DNA of 64,000 bases from Ephydatia muelleri (taxonomy: Eukaryota > Porifera > Demospongiae > Spongillida > Spongillidae). Shown in pieces: positions 20,260 to 30,039 of this stretch. The DNA lies in NCBI GenBank assembly GCA_013339895.1, contig JABACO010000019.1:2156565-2220564 (forward strand). The letters are read 5' to 3'. The notes beneath the pieces are model-generated. The model saw only the letters and a list, made by a program, of their open reading frames with translations, did no database searches and was not told the DNA's origin. Position numbers and translations under genes: made by a program. The stretch's first letter is position 1. Every line of letters begins with the position of its first letter.

Positions 20260-22073
20260 CGGCGGTGTTGTCGCACAAGCTGGCGGATGGCTCAGATCGT
20301 CCCATTGCCTATGCATCTCGCACGCTCTCCCCGGCTGAGAAGAAGTACGCCCAGATCGAGAAGGAGGGGCTCGCGGTGATTTTTGGGGTTACCAGATTCC
20401 ACCAATACATTTATGGGAGAGAGTTCACCATTGTCTCGGACCACAAGCCACTGCAGTTCCTGTTAAGCGAAAGCAGAGCTATTTCGCCCATGGCTTCAGC
20501 ACGAATTCAACGTTGGGCTCTCACGCTTGGGTCCTATCGCTACCACATACAATACAAAGCGGGCAAATTACAGGCCAATGTGGACGCGCTTAGCCGACTG
20601 CCGTTAGAGGAACCAGCCATGGGAGAGGAGCCGACACAAGAGGAATCCGTACTGATGATGGAGGTCCTGGAGAGAGGCTCGTTCCCAGTGTCGAGTGACA
20701 CCGTCCGCAAACAGACAACTAGAGATCCAGTACTAGCCAGAGTGAAGAACATGGTTGTTCATGGGAACTGGGATGCTGCCGAACGTTCGGAGGATGTACG
20801 CCCGTATGCGAGCAGGAAGTGGGAACTAAGCGTGCAAGGGGATTGCGTCCTGTGGGGGAGCCGAGTCGTGATTCCAAAAGCATGTAGGGAAGCGGTACTG
20901 GAGATGTTACACGAGGCACACCCAGGCATCGTTCGGATGAAGGCATTAGCCAGGAGCGTGGTATGGTGGCCAGGGATCGATGGTGACCTGGAAAAGAAGG
21001 TGAAGTCCTGTCAGCCGTGTCAGGTTAATGCGAAGTCTTCCCCGGTGGCCCCCCTTCACCCCTGGGAGTTCCCAACAAGGCCGTGGTCTCGGCTACATAT
21101 AGACTTTGCAGGGCCGTTCCTGGGGAAATTGTTCGTAGTATTGGTGGACTCCTACTCGAAGTGGCTGGAGGTGGCGGTGGTCCCTTCCTGTTCGACCTCT
21201 GCCACAATTCGTTTCCTCCGCAATGTTTTCGCCACTCACGGGACTCCAGATCAAATTGTCTCGGACAATGGCACGGCATTCTCCAGCGTAGAGTTCAAGT
21301 CTTTTCTGGAACGGAACAACATCCGCCATAGCACAAGTGCGCCGTATCACCCATCAAGCAACGGGCTGGCAGAACGATACGTTCAAACGTTTAAGGAGGC
21401 TCTCAAGAAATCTCAAGAGGACATCGAGACACGCCTGGCTCGTTTCTTGTTTATGTACCGTCTCACCCCCCAGTCTACTACCGGGCAATGCCCTGCGGAG
21501 CTACTTCTGGGTCGGAGGCCCCGTTCCCCCCTGGACGCCCTGCATCCGGACCTTTCAGAGAAAGTGGTCCGCGAACAGCAACGGCAGAAGACAATTCGCG
21601 ACCGCCACGCCAGGTTTCGTGAATTACAGCCAGGGGATTTAGTGTACGCCAGGAACTACAATGGGTTGCCAAAGTGGTTGCCTGGGGTCGTGACCAAGTG
21701 CACCGGTCCGGTATCGGTCGTAGTAGACCTTGGTGAGGGTAGAGGCGTGTGTCGGCGTCACTTGGATCAGGTCAGAACACGGTACGAAGCTTCAAGGCGG
21801 GGCAGTTGTGAAGAAGGGGAGCTTAGCCTTAACGCAGGCACAGAGAGCGTCCAAGGAGGGGAACAAGCAACAGCCGTCTCACCAGGCAGTACTAGTCGGG
21901 AGCCCGCCACGGACGTAGTTCAGGCTCCCGTAGCCTCTTCAACGACTAGCGCCACCTCGGAGGGTACGGGAGAAATGCGAATGCCTGTGAGTGGAGCGTC
22001 GCTGGATGCCCATCCCGAGCCCACCCGTCGTTCAACGCGTCGACACACGCCCCCAGACCGCTACGGGCTTTAG
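20226..22073 (+). CDS. RNase H-integrase part of the Gypsy pol, frameshifted from CDS 1
   Basis: Homology resumes at 20226 (LLACDASPYGVAAV). The first possible in-frame start codon in this part is later, so this is the continuation of the upstream polyprotein, not a separate gene. RNase H shows CDAS and SDHKPLQF; the integrase zinc finger is H-x3-H...C-x2-C (HEAHPG, CQPCQ). The integrase core carries DFAGPF, SDNGTAFSS and an E in LAERYVQTFKEAL, so the DDE residues are intact. No chromodomain is evident in the tail, which ends at TAG 22073. Either this copy has a single-base deletion or the assembly dropped one base. Confidence 0.88.
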   Translation, partial: LLACDASPYGVAAVLSHKLADGSDRPIAYASRTLSPAEKKYAQIEKEGLAVIFGVTRFHQYIYGREFTIVSDHKPLQFLLSESRAISPMASARIQRWALTLGSYRYHIQYKAGKLQANVDALSRLPLEEPAMGEEPTQEESVLMMEVLERGSFPVSSDTVRKQTTRDPVLARVKNMVVHGNWDAAERSEDVRPYASRKWELSVQGDCVLWGSRVVIPKACREAVLEMLHEAHPGIVRMKALARSVVWWPGIDGDLEKKVKSCQPCQVNAKSSPVAPLHPWEFPTRPWSRLHIDFAGPFLGKLFVVLVDSYSKWLEVAVVPSCSTSATIRFLRNVFATHGTPDQIVSDNGTAFSSVEFKSFLERNNIRHSTSAPYHPSSNGLAERYVQTFKEALKKSQEDIETRLARFLFMYRLTPQSTTGQCPAELLLGRRPRSPLDALHPDLSEKVVREQQRQKTIRDRHARFRELQPGDLVYARNYNGLPKWLPGVVTKCTGPVSVVVDLGEGRGVCRRHLDQVRTRYEASRRGSCEEGELSLNAGTESVQGGEQATAVSPGSTSREPATDVVQAPVASSTTSATSEGTGEMRMPVSGASLDAHPEPTRRSTRRHTPPDRYGL

Positions 22074-22083
22074 CAGGAAGGAG

Positions 22084-22319
22084 TGTAATGTATTACGTCA
22101 TGACCGGTTATGGCCTTCCACTTCCCCGCGCTCTTCGAGCACGCCGCCTTTGTTCCTTTGTTTGAGCCATGACACTTAACCATGTTAAAGCACGTGTTTC
22201 CGCAGTTCAACCAGATATTGTGTTGTGTATCGTTGCTGTTTGTGTCCCATATTCTACGTTGTCTCGTCTGTCGGGTCATTGCGCAGGCCGTGTGCGTGCA
22301 CCGGGTGTTGGACATAACA
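22084..22319 (+). repeat. 3' LTR of the Gypsy element
   Basis: 236 bp matching 17739-17974 without a difference I can see, followed by GAAGG, the second copy of the target duplication. Confidence 0.92.
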
Positions 22320-22341
22320 GAAGGTTACTACATTTACATAC

Positions 22342-22824
22342 CTTTGAATAACTTTGTCGGTAGTACTTTTTCGATGGCCTCGTTGGTTTTGCACGGTACT
22401 ACGCTTAGCCTTCCCGTACCGCACTCTCTTCGCCAAGCGAGCACATTCAGCACTCTCCCAATAACGTTTCCTTTAGCGGACCGTTTCTTTTCTGGGTCTG
22501 CTTTATAACGTTCGCGTTCAGCGGTCTGTTTCTTTTCTGGGTCTGCTTGATACCGCTCGCGTTCAGCGGTCTGTTTCTTTTCTGGCTCTGCTTGATAGCT
22601 TTCGCGTTTAGCTGATGACCGTTTCTTTTCTGGGTCTGCATGATACCGCTCGCGTTCAGCGTCTGTTTCTTTTCTGGCTCTGCTTGATACCGCTCGCGTT
22701 CAGCGGTCCGTTTCTTTTCTTGGTCTGCTTTGTAGGATGCCCGTGCCGATTCTAAAACATCGTCTCGAACATCAAGGTATTTCGCACGTCGTTTCGCTCG
22801 TTTCTTTTTCTGACGTGAAGGCAT
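22342..22824 (-). pseudogene. Arg/Lys-rich repeat exon (AERERY...EPEKK repeats), frameshifted
   Basis: From an ATG at 22824 (MPSRQKKKRAKRRAKY) the exon encodes about six repeats of a 13-15-residue basic unit, AERERYQAEPEKKQT-like. One base is missing near 22659 (CAGCGTC where sister repeats have CAGCGGTC), and a second shift lies before the conserved end RLAKRVRYGKAKR...KVIQR. The exon ends CAAAG|GTATGT with the last base at 22342. The exon at 26408-26531 ends with the same donor and similar residues. Similar repeats occur in proteins of sponge and cnidarian genomes, sometimes next to Helitron-type genes (from memory, unverified). The Gypsy element was inserted 18 bp into the following intron. 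Confidence 0.5.
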
Positions 22825-23121
22825 TTGAGGAAAACAACTTCACAGGTTTCACGCCAAAACGACGATTGAATCACCGAAGAGTTTTTCGTTGTTCGCTTTA
22901 TACATACTATAATAATACTGTGCATTTATTTTTTAGATATCTAATTATACGTTTACATAAGACGTATAATTAGATATACGTCTTACATAAGCCGTATAGT
23001 CGTATAGTCGATTGTTTACCAACATATATTTGATCCATAAAGGACCTCTTCCAGCCAATTCTGAAGCTATTGGTGAAAATTACATCGTTTAAAAGTGTTC
23101 CTATCCCGAGTTGTGCATTGC
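22825..23121. other. AT-rich spacer upstream of the basic-repeat exon
   Basis: Probable 5' flank of the minus-strand exon above. It contains a short inverted repeat of ATATCTAATTATACGT-like sequence around 22936-22985. No coding region is supported. Confidence 0.4.
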
Positions 23122-23256
23122 CAAGAAGAAGAAGAAGAAGAAGAAGAAGGAGGAGGAGGAGGAGGAGGAGGAGGAGGAGGAGGAGGAGGAGGAGGAGGAG
23201 GAGGAGGAGGAGGAGGAGGAGGAGGAGGAGGAGGAAGAGGAAGAAGAAGAAGAAAG
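23122..23256. repeat. (GAA/GGA)n microsatellite
   Basis: About 45 purine triplets on the plus strand (GAA, then GGA, then GAA again). Long open frames of poly-E, poly-G, poly-R or poly-L over it are artefacts. Confidence 0.95.
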
Positions 23257-23587
23257 GAGGAGACCCGCCCATTGTTCCGGGACTGGGTACGAGGACGGAC
23301 AGTACCCTTTTGTTCTCTACAACCGCGCGGTTCTACGACATGAAACAAAAACGAAACTGCTCATTTTTTACAGATCGATTGTTAAAACAAGCTAAACGAT
23401 CCGATCATCGGGAGTCTTGTTACAGAAGGGTCGCGTATTTTTAATTATATTCATAGCCGGGGTCAAATCCTATATGGAAGTTTCTAACGAAACTTCCGAT
23501 ACCTGTAAGGATTCAATAAACTATTTGTTAATGGTTTAATTTAAACTGAGTAAAAATCCCTACCAACATCATCTCCTCAACCCTTAC

Positions 23588-23701
23588 CAGCTCCATCATG
23601 CCCTCTTCCTCCTCCTCCTCTGCCCCCTCCTCGGCCCCCTCCTCCTCCTCGGTCTCTGGCCACTCTTCCACCTCTTCCACCTCTGGCCTGGCTCGCATCA
23701 T
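23588..23701 (-). CDS. RGG-box exon of the second mini-exon gene copy
   Basis: 114 nt (38 codons), phase 1 at both ends, between CCTTTTCCCACAG and GAGCTG|GTAAGG. The minus strand encodes an RGG-rich peptide starting DDASQARGGRGGRVARDRGG and ending RGHDGA. The intron before it is closely similar to the one before exon 13029-13061 in the other block, and both peptides begin DD...QAR, so the two exons are paralogues, with the RGG part expanded here. RGG boxes typically bind RNA or drive condensation; function here is not known. Confidence 0.6.
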
Positions 23702-23749
23702 CTGTGGGAAAAGGCTTTGATTTCACCACTAGCTAGCTACTCCAGAAAA

Positions 23750-23880
23750 TACAAAGTCAGTCGACTTATTGGCCCCCTCTTCCTTGCCCCCCCCCCCAAG
23801 TTAATATAAGGCATTTTGGGTACACTTAGGTGCACCAATTTAAATCAGGGAATCCCTACCAATAGCAAAAAGAGAAAAGG
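23750..23880 (-). pseudogene. Remnant of the mini-exon block
   Basis: Contains the poly-C, GTTAATATAAGGCATTTTGG and GTGCACCAATTTAAATCAGG segments of the 299-bp block at 13211-13808. At the EDHGPVGAIG exon position the donor GCTATTG|GTAGGG remains, but the preceding exon bases are replaced by AT-rich sequence, so the exon is lost. Confidence 0.5.
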
Positions 23881-24817
23881 ATGAGCTGCAAATGAAACTG
23901 GCTGTTGTGGAGCAGACGGAGATAACAAGGTACAAGAATTGTTGTGGGCTATGATATCAGGGTGGGTGTGACAGTGCTGATGATAAGAATCTAACCTTGA
24001 CCTGACATTTGTGTCGGATCATGACAATATTGGTTGGACAGTTTGTATTTTTATTTTTGGTCGGACATTGTAGGATATGATATTTTTTTAATGTTACATC
24101 AAATACCACCATCACATTCATGTATAAGTATAGCTAGAGGAGATGAGGTTTGTTAGGGTTATTGGATAAGTGTGTGTGCACAGCGTCATCCGCAGGCCAC
24201 ACCGTCGAAAGACACCGCTCCCCCGTAGAAAGTTGTCGGCTGATACCTGTCGATGCTGGCTGCAGAGTTCCACAGCCTGCATGGAGGGTCTATGTCGACC
24301 TCCAGCAAAGCTATTTCCTCCTCCTGTGTCACATCTGCCCCAGTGCGCTACCTCAGGAGTGAGTGGTTTGTTGACCAATGCTGGTCGTCACCAGAAGCGT
24401 TGACCTCCATCACTTTGACTACAGGTGGTTTGTCTGCAGCTATAGTGCTGTTTGGACAATGTAGACTTGTTGGTCTCCACTGTCAGGTGACATCAGTGTA
24501 GCCTCAGTGGTATTGTTGGCCACTTTTGGAGTTCCCTTCCCCGGCTGATTTGGCCAAGTCTGCATAGAAAAGGAGGGGGATAAAGAGGGTCCATTTTAAT
24601 CCATTGGATTTATGGAAAAATTTGGAGACACAAAAGCATCGCTTTTATCAAAATACCAGTTTGCCCAACAAGTTTGTTGGGTAGATCCGGTCGTTTGGCG
24701 TAGAGGCAAAGATGGCAGCAGGGATGCACATATACGAGAGGGTGGCTGAATAGTCTTAACTTCTCAATGTATGGGAAAGGTACTGAATAAGGAACAACCA
24801 CATCAAAGGGTTGTTAT
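23881..24817. other. Unassigned sequence upstream of palindrome copy 2
   Basis: Moderately GC-balanced DNA with short open frames on both strands (for example plus-strand 24253-24501) but no recognised domain and no consistent exon structure. It may hold decayed exons of the same block. Confidence 0.3.
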
Positions 24818-25113
24818 ACAAGTAAATAAAAACATTCTCTAACGATAAAGTTGTTGGTATATAGGAATGACCAATGGTGGTGTAAAAAGCACGGAAACAA
24901 GAGTGACAAAAATTTGACTGGAAAATTGAAATAGGCCTATATTTAGCCCATTACTCAGGCATGTACTGTTATAACGTTAGTGTGCTAAATATAGGCCTAT
25001 TTCAATTTTCCAGTCAATTTTTTGTCACTCTTGTTTCCGTGCTTTTTACACCACCATTGGTCAATCCTATATACCAACAACTTTATCGTTAGAGAATGTT
25101 TTTATTTACTTGT
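24818..25113. repeat. Long palindrome, copy 2
   Basis: Arms of about 130 bp are inverted copies with very few mismatches around a loop of about 30 bp (centre near 24965). It shares outer ends, the GGTGGTGTAAAAAGCA core and the outside flank ACTTGTTTCATT with 15915-16200. The inner third of its arms differs strongly from that copy, while its own two arms still match each other. Confidence 0.85.
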
Positions 25114-25194
25114 TTCATTAGTTTTTTCCCCTGTCGTAGTAGCGCGTCTTTAAATGTTGTCACAAATTCATTTTAATTTTCGAAAGGAGGGAGG

Positions 25195-25620
25195 TTAAAC
25201 AATATAATAATTGAAATTATAAGTATATGAGTTTTTAATGTACTGTACGGTTCCCCTGGCTTGTCTTCTTCCTCTCCCCCAGCCTCGTCTCTGACCTCGG
25301 CAGCCTGGTTCATGCCATGGGAGCCATGCAGGTGGTGGTGGCAGTGGCCAGGGTGGCAGCAGGCGAAGTGGTGGTGGGGGGCACTGGTGCCAACACTGTA
25401 GCGGTGCTGCTGCTGCTTCTGCTCCTGCTGCTGGCGGTGTGGGCAGCGCTGCTGCTGCTGGTGGTGGGGCAGCGCTGCTGCTGCTGCTGCTGCTGGTGGT
25501 GGGGGCAGCGCTGCTACTGCTGGCAGCAGACGGTAGGGGGGCAGCACTGCATCTGACAGAGAGTATAGAAACAAAGTGCAAGGATTTAGTTTTTACCTTT
25601 TTCGTTCTCAGCAAGCAAAG
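25195..25620 (-). CDS. CAG/CTG-rich exon candidate
   Basis: The minus strand is open in two frames over trinucleotide-rich sequence: one rich in Ala/Ser/Pro, the other in Gln/His with a less repetitive end reading HCHHHLHGSHGMNQAAEVRD and then EEEDKPGEP before a possible GTACAG donor. That end looks like coding sequence. Position and strand fit the second mini-exon gene copy. The frame is uncertain and no domain is recognised. Confidence 0.35.
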   Translation of the reverse strand, partial: LCLLRTKKVKTKSLHFVSILSVRCSAAPLPSAASSSSAAPTTSSSSSSSAAPPPAAAALPTPPAAGAEAAAAPLQCWHQCPPPPLRLLPPWPLPPPPAWLPWHEPGCRGQRRGWGRGRRQARGTVQYIKNSYTYNFNYYIV

Positions 25621-25660
25621 TGCACTATTTGGCAGGTGAGTCGCTTTTATACATGAAATG

Positions 25661-25754
25661 TGTGCCGGCTGTGCTATAATTCTATTGGTCCAATTTCATT
25701 CGTACATCACCAATTGGTCTACATATTCATGACCTCACAGATAAGGGGGAGTGG

Positions 25755-25795
<41 letters not shown>

Positions 25796-25868
25796 GCCAG
25801 CTGTGCTAAAATTCTATTGGTCCAATTTTATCACTATTCACTGGATTGGTCTGCATAACTCATGACCC
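25661..25868. promoter_or_regulatory. Duplicated CCAAT-rich segment around a GT repeat
   Basis: Two diverged copies of a ~73-bp segment (about 25661-25735 and 25795-25868), each with TTCTATTGGTCCAATTT and a second ATTGGTCT, flank a (GT)n tract at 25753-25793. Each copy holds CCAAT boxes in both orientations, as in promoters. It lies upstream of the minus-strand candidate exon at 25195-25620. A promoter role is inference. Confidence 0.35.
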
Positions 25869-26407
25869 CCCAAAGGTGCCATTGTGCTGAAAATTGGAGG
25901 AAGTTGTTCATGCTCCAAATTAAAAGGTGTTAACAATGTTTACATGGAATGACCTCCCCTCCAATGATGAATGGACATTTGGAACAGTGACTTTGTCCTC
26001 AACACAAATGCTACTTCTTCACTAGTGAGCTTGCGACACTCATTTGTACATTTCTATTTCAAGGGGTGCATGGTATCCTTATCTCTGTCGCCTATCTCCT
26101 CGACACACCTACCATTGAGGTCTACAGCTCAACCCTTGCAAATGCAATTAAATTCATACACAGTTGCAGGCGGGCTACCGTTGTACATCAGATAAGGAAG
26201 CCTTTTTGTACATCAGATTAAGGATGACACCCCAATATTCAATAGACAGGTCACAAACTACATGTATACTGTACACAACAGTTGGGTCACCATGCATGCT
26301 TTACATGTGAAGAGAATGGTTTTGTGCAGATCCCTTACATGCGTGCTGTACACATGTTGCATGCACATCTTTCTATAGCTAGTGCAATACAACATGCCAT
26401 GACATAC

Positions 26408-26531
26408 CTTTGGGTGGTAGTGGTAGTTCGGTGACCCCTGCGATACCGCTTCCTCTCGGCAGCACCTTTAGCCAATCGGACAGCGGGGTCATTCCAATAC
26501 CGATTCCTTTCAGATGCCTTAATGGCAGCCG
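26408..26531 (-). CDS. Arg/Lys-rich exon paralogous to 22342-22824
   Basis: The minus strand reads AAIKASERNRYWNDPAVRLA, then KGAAERKRYRRGHRTTTTTQR, ending CAAAG|GTATGT. The basic AERKRY pattern and the identical donor context match the end of the exon at 22342-22824. The upstream edge is uncertain: a stop lies a few codons before, so the exon probably begins at an AG acceptor near 26515-26531. It heads the second mini-exon gene block. Confidence 0.45.
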
Positions 26532-26699
26532 AAACCGATTAGAAGTTGGCCTCACATTACACAGCCTAACATTCCTAAACAATTAACTTCATTAACACCT
26601 GCAACGGCGCGCGCAATCATTGAAATTTGTGTCACACGCTTACCCAATTCATGCATATTTAATACATTACATGAACGGCATCGCATCGTGACCTATAGT
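26532..26699. other. Spacer before the satellite
   Basis: No feature recognised. The sequence changes to satellite units at about 26700. Confidence 0.4.
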
Positions 26700-26942
26700 G
26701 AGTGCAATTGACATTATCTGAATGTTTCTATACTATAGCCTCACTAGTCCACCCCTCCCTATGCTAGTCCATTTCACTTGTGTACACACGCACACACACC
26801 ATGACTTTGCCAACCTTATCAGAACCAGAGGACCTGGAGTAATGTTGTGAGTGCAGTGACCTCAAGTGACCTTATCTGAATGCTTCTATACTATAGCCTC
26901 ACCAGTCCACTCCTCCCTATGCCAGTTCATTCCACTTGTGTA

Positions 26943-26979
<37 letters not shown>

Positions 26980-27451
26980 ACACCATAGCTTTGTCAAATT
27001 TTGTCATGAAAACTAGAGGACATGGGGTAATGTTGTGAGTGCAGTGACCTCAAGTGACCTTATCTGAATGCTTCTATACTATAGCCTCACCAGTCCACCC
27101 CTCCCTATGCCAGTCCATTCCACTTGTGTACACACACCCACACACCATGGCTTTGTCAAATTTAGTCATCAAAACTAGAGGACATGGGGTAATGCTGTGA
27201 GGGCAGTGACATCAAGTGACCTTATCTGAGTGCTTCTATACTATAGCCTCACCAGTCCACCCCTCTCTATGCCAGTCCATTCCACTTATGTACACACACC
27301 CACACAGCATGGCTTTGTCAAATATTGTCATCAAAACTAGAGGACATGGGGTAATACTGTGAGTGCAGTGACATCAAGGAACCTTATCTGAGTGCTTCTA
27401 TACTATAGCCTCACCAGTCCACCCCTCCCTATGCCAGTCCATTTTGCTTGT

Positions 27452-27484
<33 letters not shown>

Positions 27485-28271
27485 ATAGCTTTGTCAAATT
27501 TAGTCATCAAAACTAGAGGACATGGGGTAATACTGTGAGTGCAGTGACATCAAGGAACCTTATCTGAGTGCTTCTATACTATAGCCTCACCAGTCCACCC
27601 CTCCCTATGCCATTCCATTTTGCTTGTGTACACACACACACACACACACCATAGCTTTGTCAAATTTAGTCATCAAAACTAGAGGACATGGGGTATTGTT
27701 GTGAGTGCAGTGACATCAAGTGACCTTATCTGAGTGCTTCAATTCTATAGCCTCACCAGTCCACCCCTCCCTATGCCAGTCCATTCTACTTGAGTACACA
27801 CACCCACACACCATGGCTTTGTCAACTTTGGTCATCAAAACTAGAGGACATGGGGTAATGTTGTGAGTGCAGTGACATCAAGTGACCTTATCTGAGTGCT
27901 TCTATACTATAGCCTCACCAGTCCACCCCTCCCTATGCCAGTCCATTCCACTTGTGTACACACACCCATACACCATGGCTTTGTCAAACTTTGTCATCAA
28001 AACTAGAGGACATGGGGTAATGCTGTGAGTGCAGTGACATCAAGTGACCTTATCTGAGTGCTTCTATACTATAGCCTCACCAGTCCACCCCTCCCTATGC
28101 CAGTCCATTCCACTTGTGTACACACACCCACACACCATGGCTTTGTCAAATTTTGTCATCAAAACTAGAGGACATGTGGTAATGTTGTGAGTGCAGTGAC
28201 ATCAAGTGACCTTATCTGCTTCTATACTATAGCCTCACCAGTCCACCCCTCCCTATGCCAGTCCATTCCAC
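26700..28271. repeat. ~160-bp satellite with internal CA tract, left block
   Basis: About ten head-to-tail units. Each runs CTTTGTCAAATTTTGTCATC, AAAACTAGAGGACATGGGG, a GTGAGTGCAGTGACATCAAG segment, CTATAGCCTCACCAGTCCAC and CCCTCCCTATGCCAGTCC, then a variable (CA)n. Unit length is roughly 155-176 bp depending on the CA tract. The block stops at 28271 at the edge of the inserted retroelement and resumes at 31175. Confidence 0.97.
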
Positions 28272-28772
28272 CTCCTATATCATGCTCGCTTCACCCAACC
28301 CACTTTGACATATAATTGGTGCTGCATCTGCTGTGCACGTCACTGTCATTACCAACTAGAATGTGTGCTGCATCTGCTGTGCACGTCACTGTCATTACCA
28401 ACTAGAATTTACAACTTGTTACATACCACTGTCATCATACACATAGTTCAACCTACACAGAGCAGGGGCCAGCTACCTATAGCTAATTTTGACCTGATTT
28501 TGAGGTGATGGACCCACACCACCTCAAGGGAAAAAACCCCACATAGTGAGGAAAAAACCATGTTAACACTGCTCTGCCCAAAAAACAGCATAATAGAACA
28601 CATTAGTGCATTTTGCAACAGGAGCACTTGATTCCTTGCATGTGGCTGTTCTGCCTCATCTCTCAGTACCTGGCTGCCACATTCTCGTACTTCTCTGACT
28701 TGGAGCCTGTGTGTGTTAAGACATCACGCCGCTACCATTGTCGGCTTTGGAGGGGGGGGGGGGGGGGGGGAG
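28272..28772 (-). repeat. B2 terminal repeat of the split-repeat element
   Basis: The outer 89 bp (28272-28360) match B1. A 46-bp tandem duplication (units starting 28321 and 28367, GCTGCATCTGCTGTGCACGT) follows, then about 340 bp of sequence not found elsewhere in the window and a G run of 20 bases beside A2. Confidence 0.65.
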
Positions 28773-29119
28773 GCGGGTGAGTTGCCACAACAGTAACCGT
28801 GCACACGACGCCTAGAATGCTTACATGCGCACAAAGACCATCTCTTATACAACCAGACCACATGGCCACTATGCGCACGCAAATCCAACACTCATCAACA
28901 GCTTGCCACGAGGCCTCTACCGCCTCTTGACCTTGCATCAGCATACCAGCATATCAACACCCATCAACACAAGACCTCCACAGACATTGCATCAGCATAC
29001 CTGCACATATTAGCACCTAACAGCAGCTAGACCCCAACACTGTTGGCTACACTCAAACTGCATTCGTATAGGAGCATATTTTCTGTCTAATTCGTTCCTC
29101 AAACGACAGAAAAGTGTAT
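28773..29119 (-). repeat. A2 internal repeat of the split-repeat element
   Basis: A 347-bp direct copy of 30828-31174; also matches 56082-56428 on the opposite strand. It joins B1 at 29119/29120. Confidence 0.85.
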
Positions 29120-29208
29120 CTCCTATATCATGCTCGCTTCACCCAACCCACTTTGACATATAATTGGTGCTGCATCTGCTGTGCACGTCACTGTCATTAC
29201 CAACTAGA

Positions 29209-30039
29209 GTAACAAAGAAGGGAGTGAGAAGGCACAAGCACACAATCGTTGCTACTTACACCATCCAAAGCCGCTATAGCACCACCCAACATTCAGGCCA
29301 ATATCACCAGCCCTGCACATAACATTTGCCCGCACCCACCAAAACCCGGCCACCATGACCCCACACCAGGCCACTATGGCCCCACAACTGGCCACTATGG
29401 CCTCACACCAGGCCACTATGGCCCCACACCAGGCCACTATGGCCCCACACCAGGCCACTATGGCTCTCTGAATTAGAACAAAAATCACAGCCACTGCTCT
29501 CACTCAAACCAAATCCAGTCTTAGGCATCTAGCCACCATCGTACACAGGCTACTACCGTTTAAAACATTTCCAGCAGTGAACATCACCATACACATGTTT
29601 TCTCCCATACAACACCAGTAAACAACAATTTCACACACATACATACAAATTTTCTGACAGCCCCAAGCAAACCATCTTGCAAGCCAAAAGCCAAGCTATA
29701 ATGTCTATACAGGCTATAAAAGCTACATTCCGTACCCACTAAAGCTAGTCCCGTATATGCCATTTGTACAATCCGATTTCAATACACGTGCACATCAGTC
29801 CAATGCAAACCAGCAAAATAATAATAATTTTCCCTACCAATCTGGGCACGCGCAGGCCCCCACGGCCCCAACCTTATGATTTAGGAGATCAAGCTAGAAC
29901 TATCATGGTTTTTAGGCACTTGACGTCTTCTATCTCGATTTTAATTTAAATATGCATGGCTTGCGATTCAAAACTTTTATCGAACAATAATTAGACCCGA
30001 TACTTCCACGGTGATCCACCAATGCAAACAATACATACA
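29209..30039 (-). other. Region downstream of gag in the split-repeat element
   Basis: 831 bp between the gag stop and B1 without a recognised domain. It includes six units of a 21-bp repeat (GGCCACTATGGCCCCACACC, 29344-29465). B1 (29120-29208) lies just downstream on the minus strand. Reverse transcriptase, RNase H and recombinase would be expected here in a complete element. Confidence 0.6.

Larger units (their letters stand above)
17739..22319 (+). mobile_element. Young Ty3/Gypsy LTR retrotransposon (Mag-like candidate)
   Basis: 4,581 bp with 236-bp LTRs that look identical, flanked by the 5-bp duplication GAAGG (17734-17738 and 22320-22324). Right after the 5' LTR comes a PBS-like TTGGCGACGAGG; a purine tract (GCAGGAAGGAG) precedes the 3' LTR. 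Domain order is gag, protease, reverse transcriptase, RNase H, integrase. The gag and single-pol layout resemble Mag/SURL-type Gypsy elements (family inference). A one-base break in pol is the only defect seen. It is inserted just past the splice donor of the minus-strand exon at 22342-22824, so it lies in that gene's intron. Confidence 0.92.

Noticed and set aside
23070..23444. Poly-R, poly-E, poly-G and poly-L/P proteins
   Set aside because: All read the same purine triplet repeat.
29249..29476. Plus-strand PGHYGPT repeat protein
   Set aside because: A 21-bp tandem repeat in the non-coding part of the retroelement, antisense to gag, without other support.
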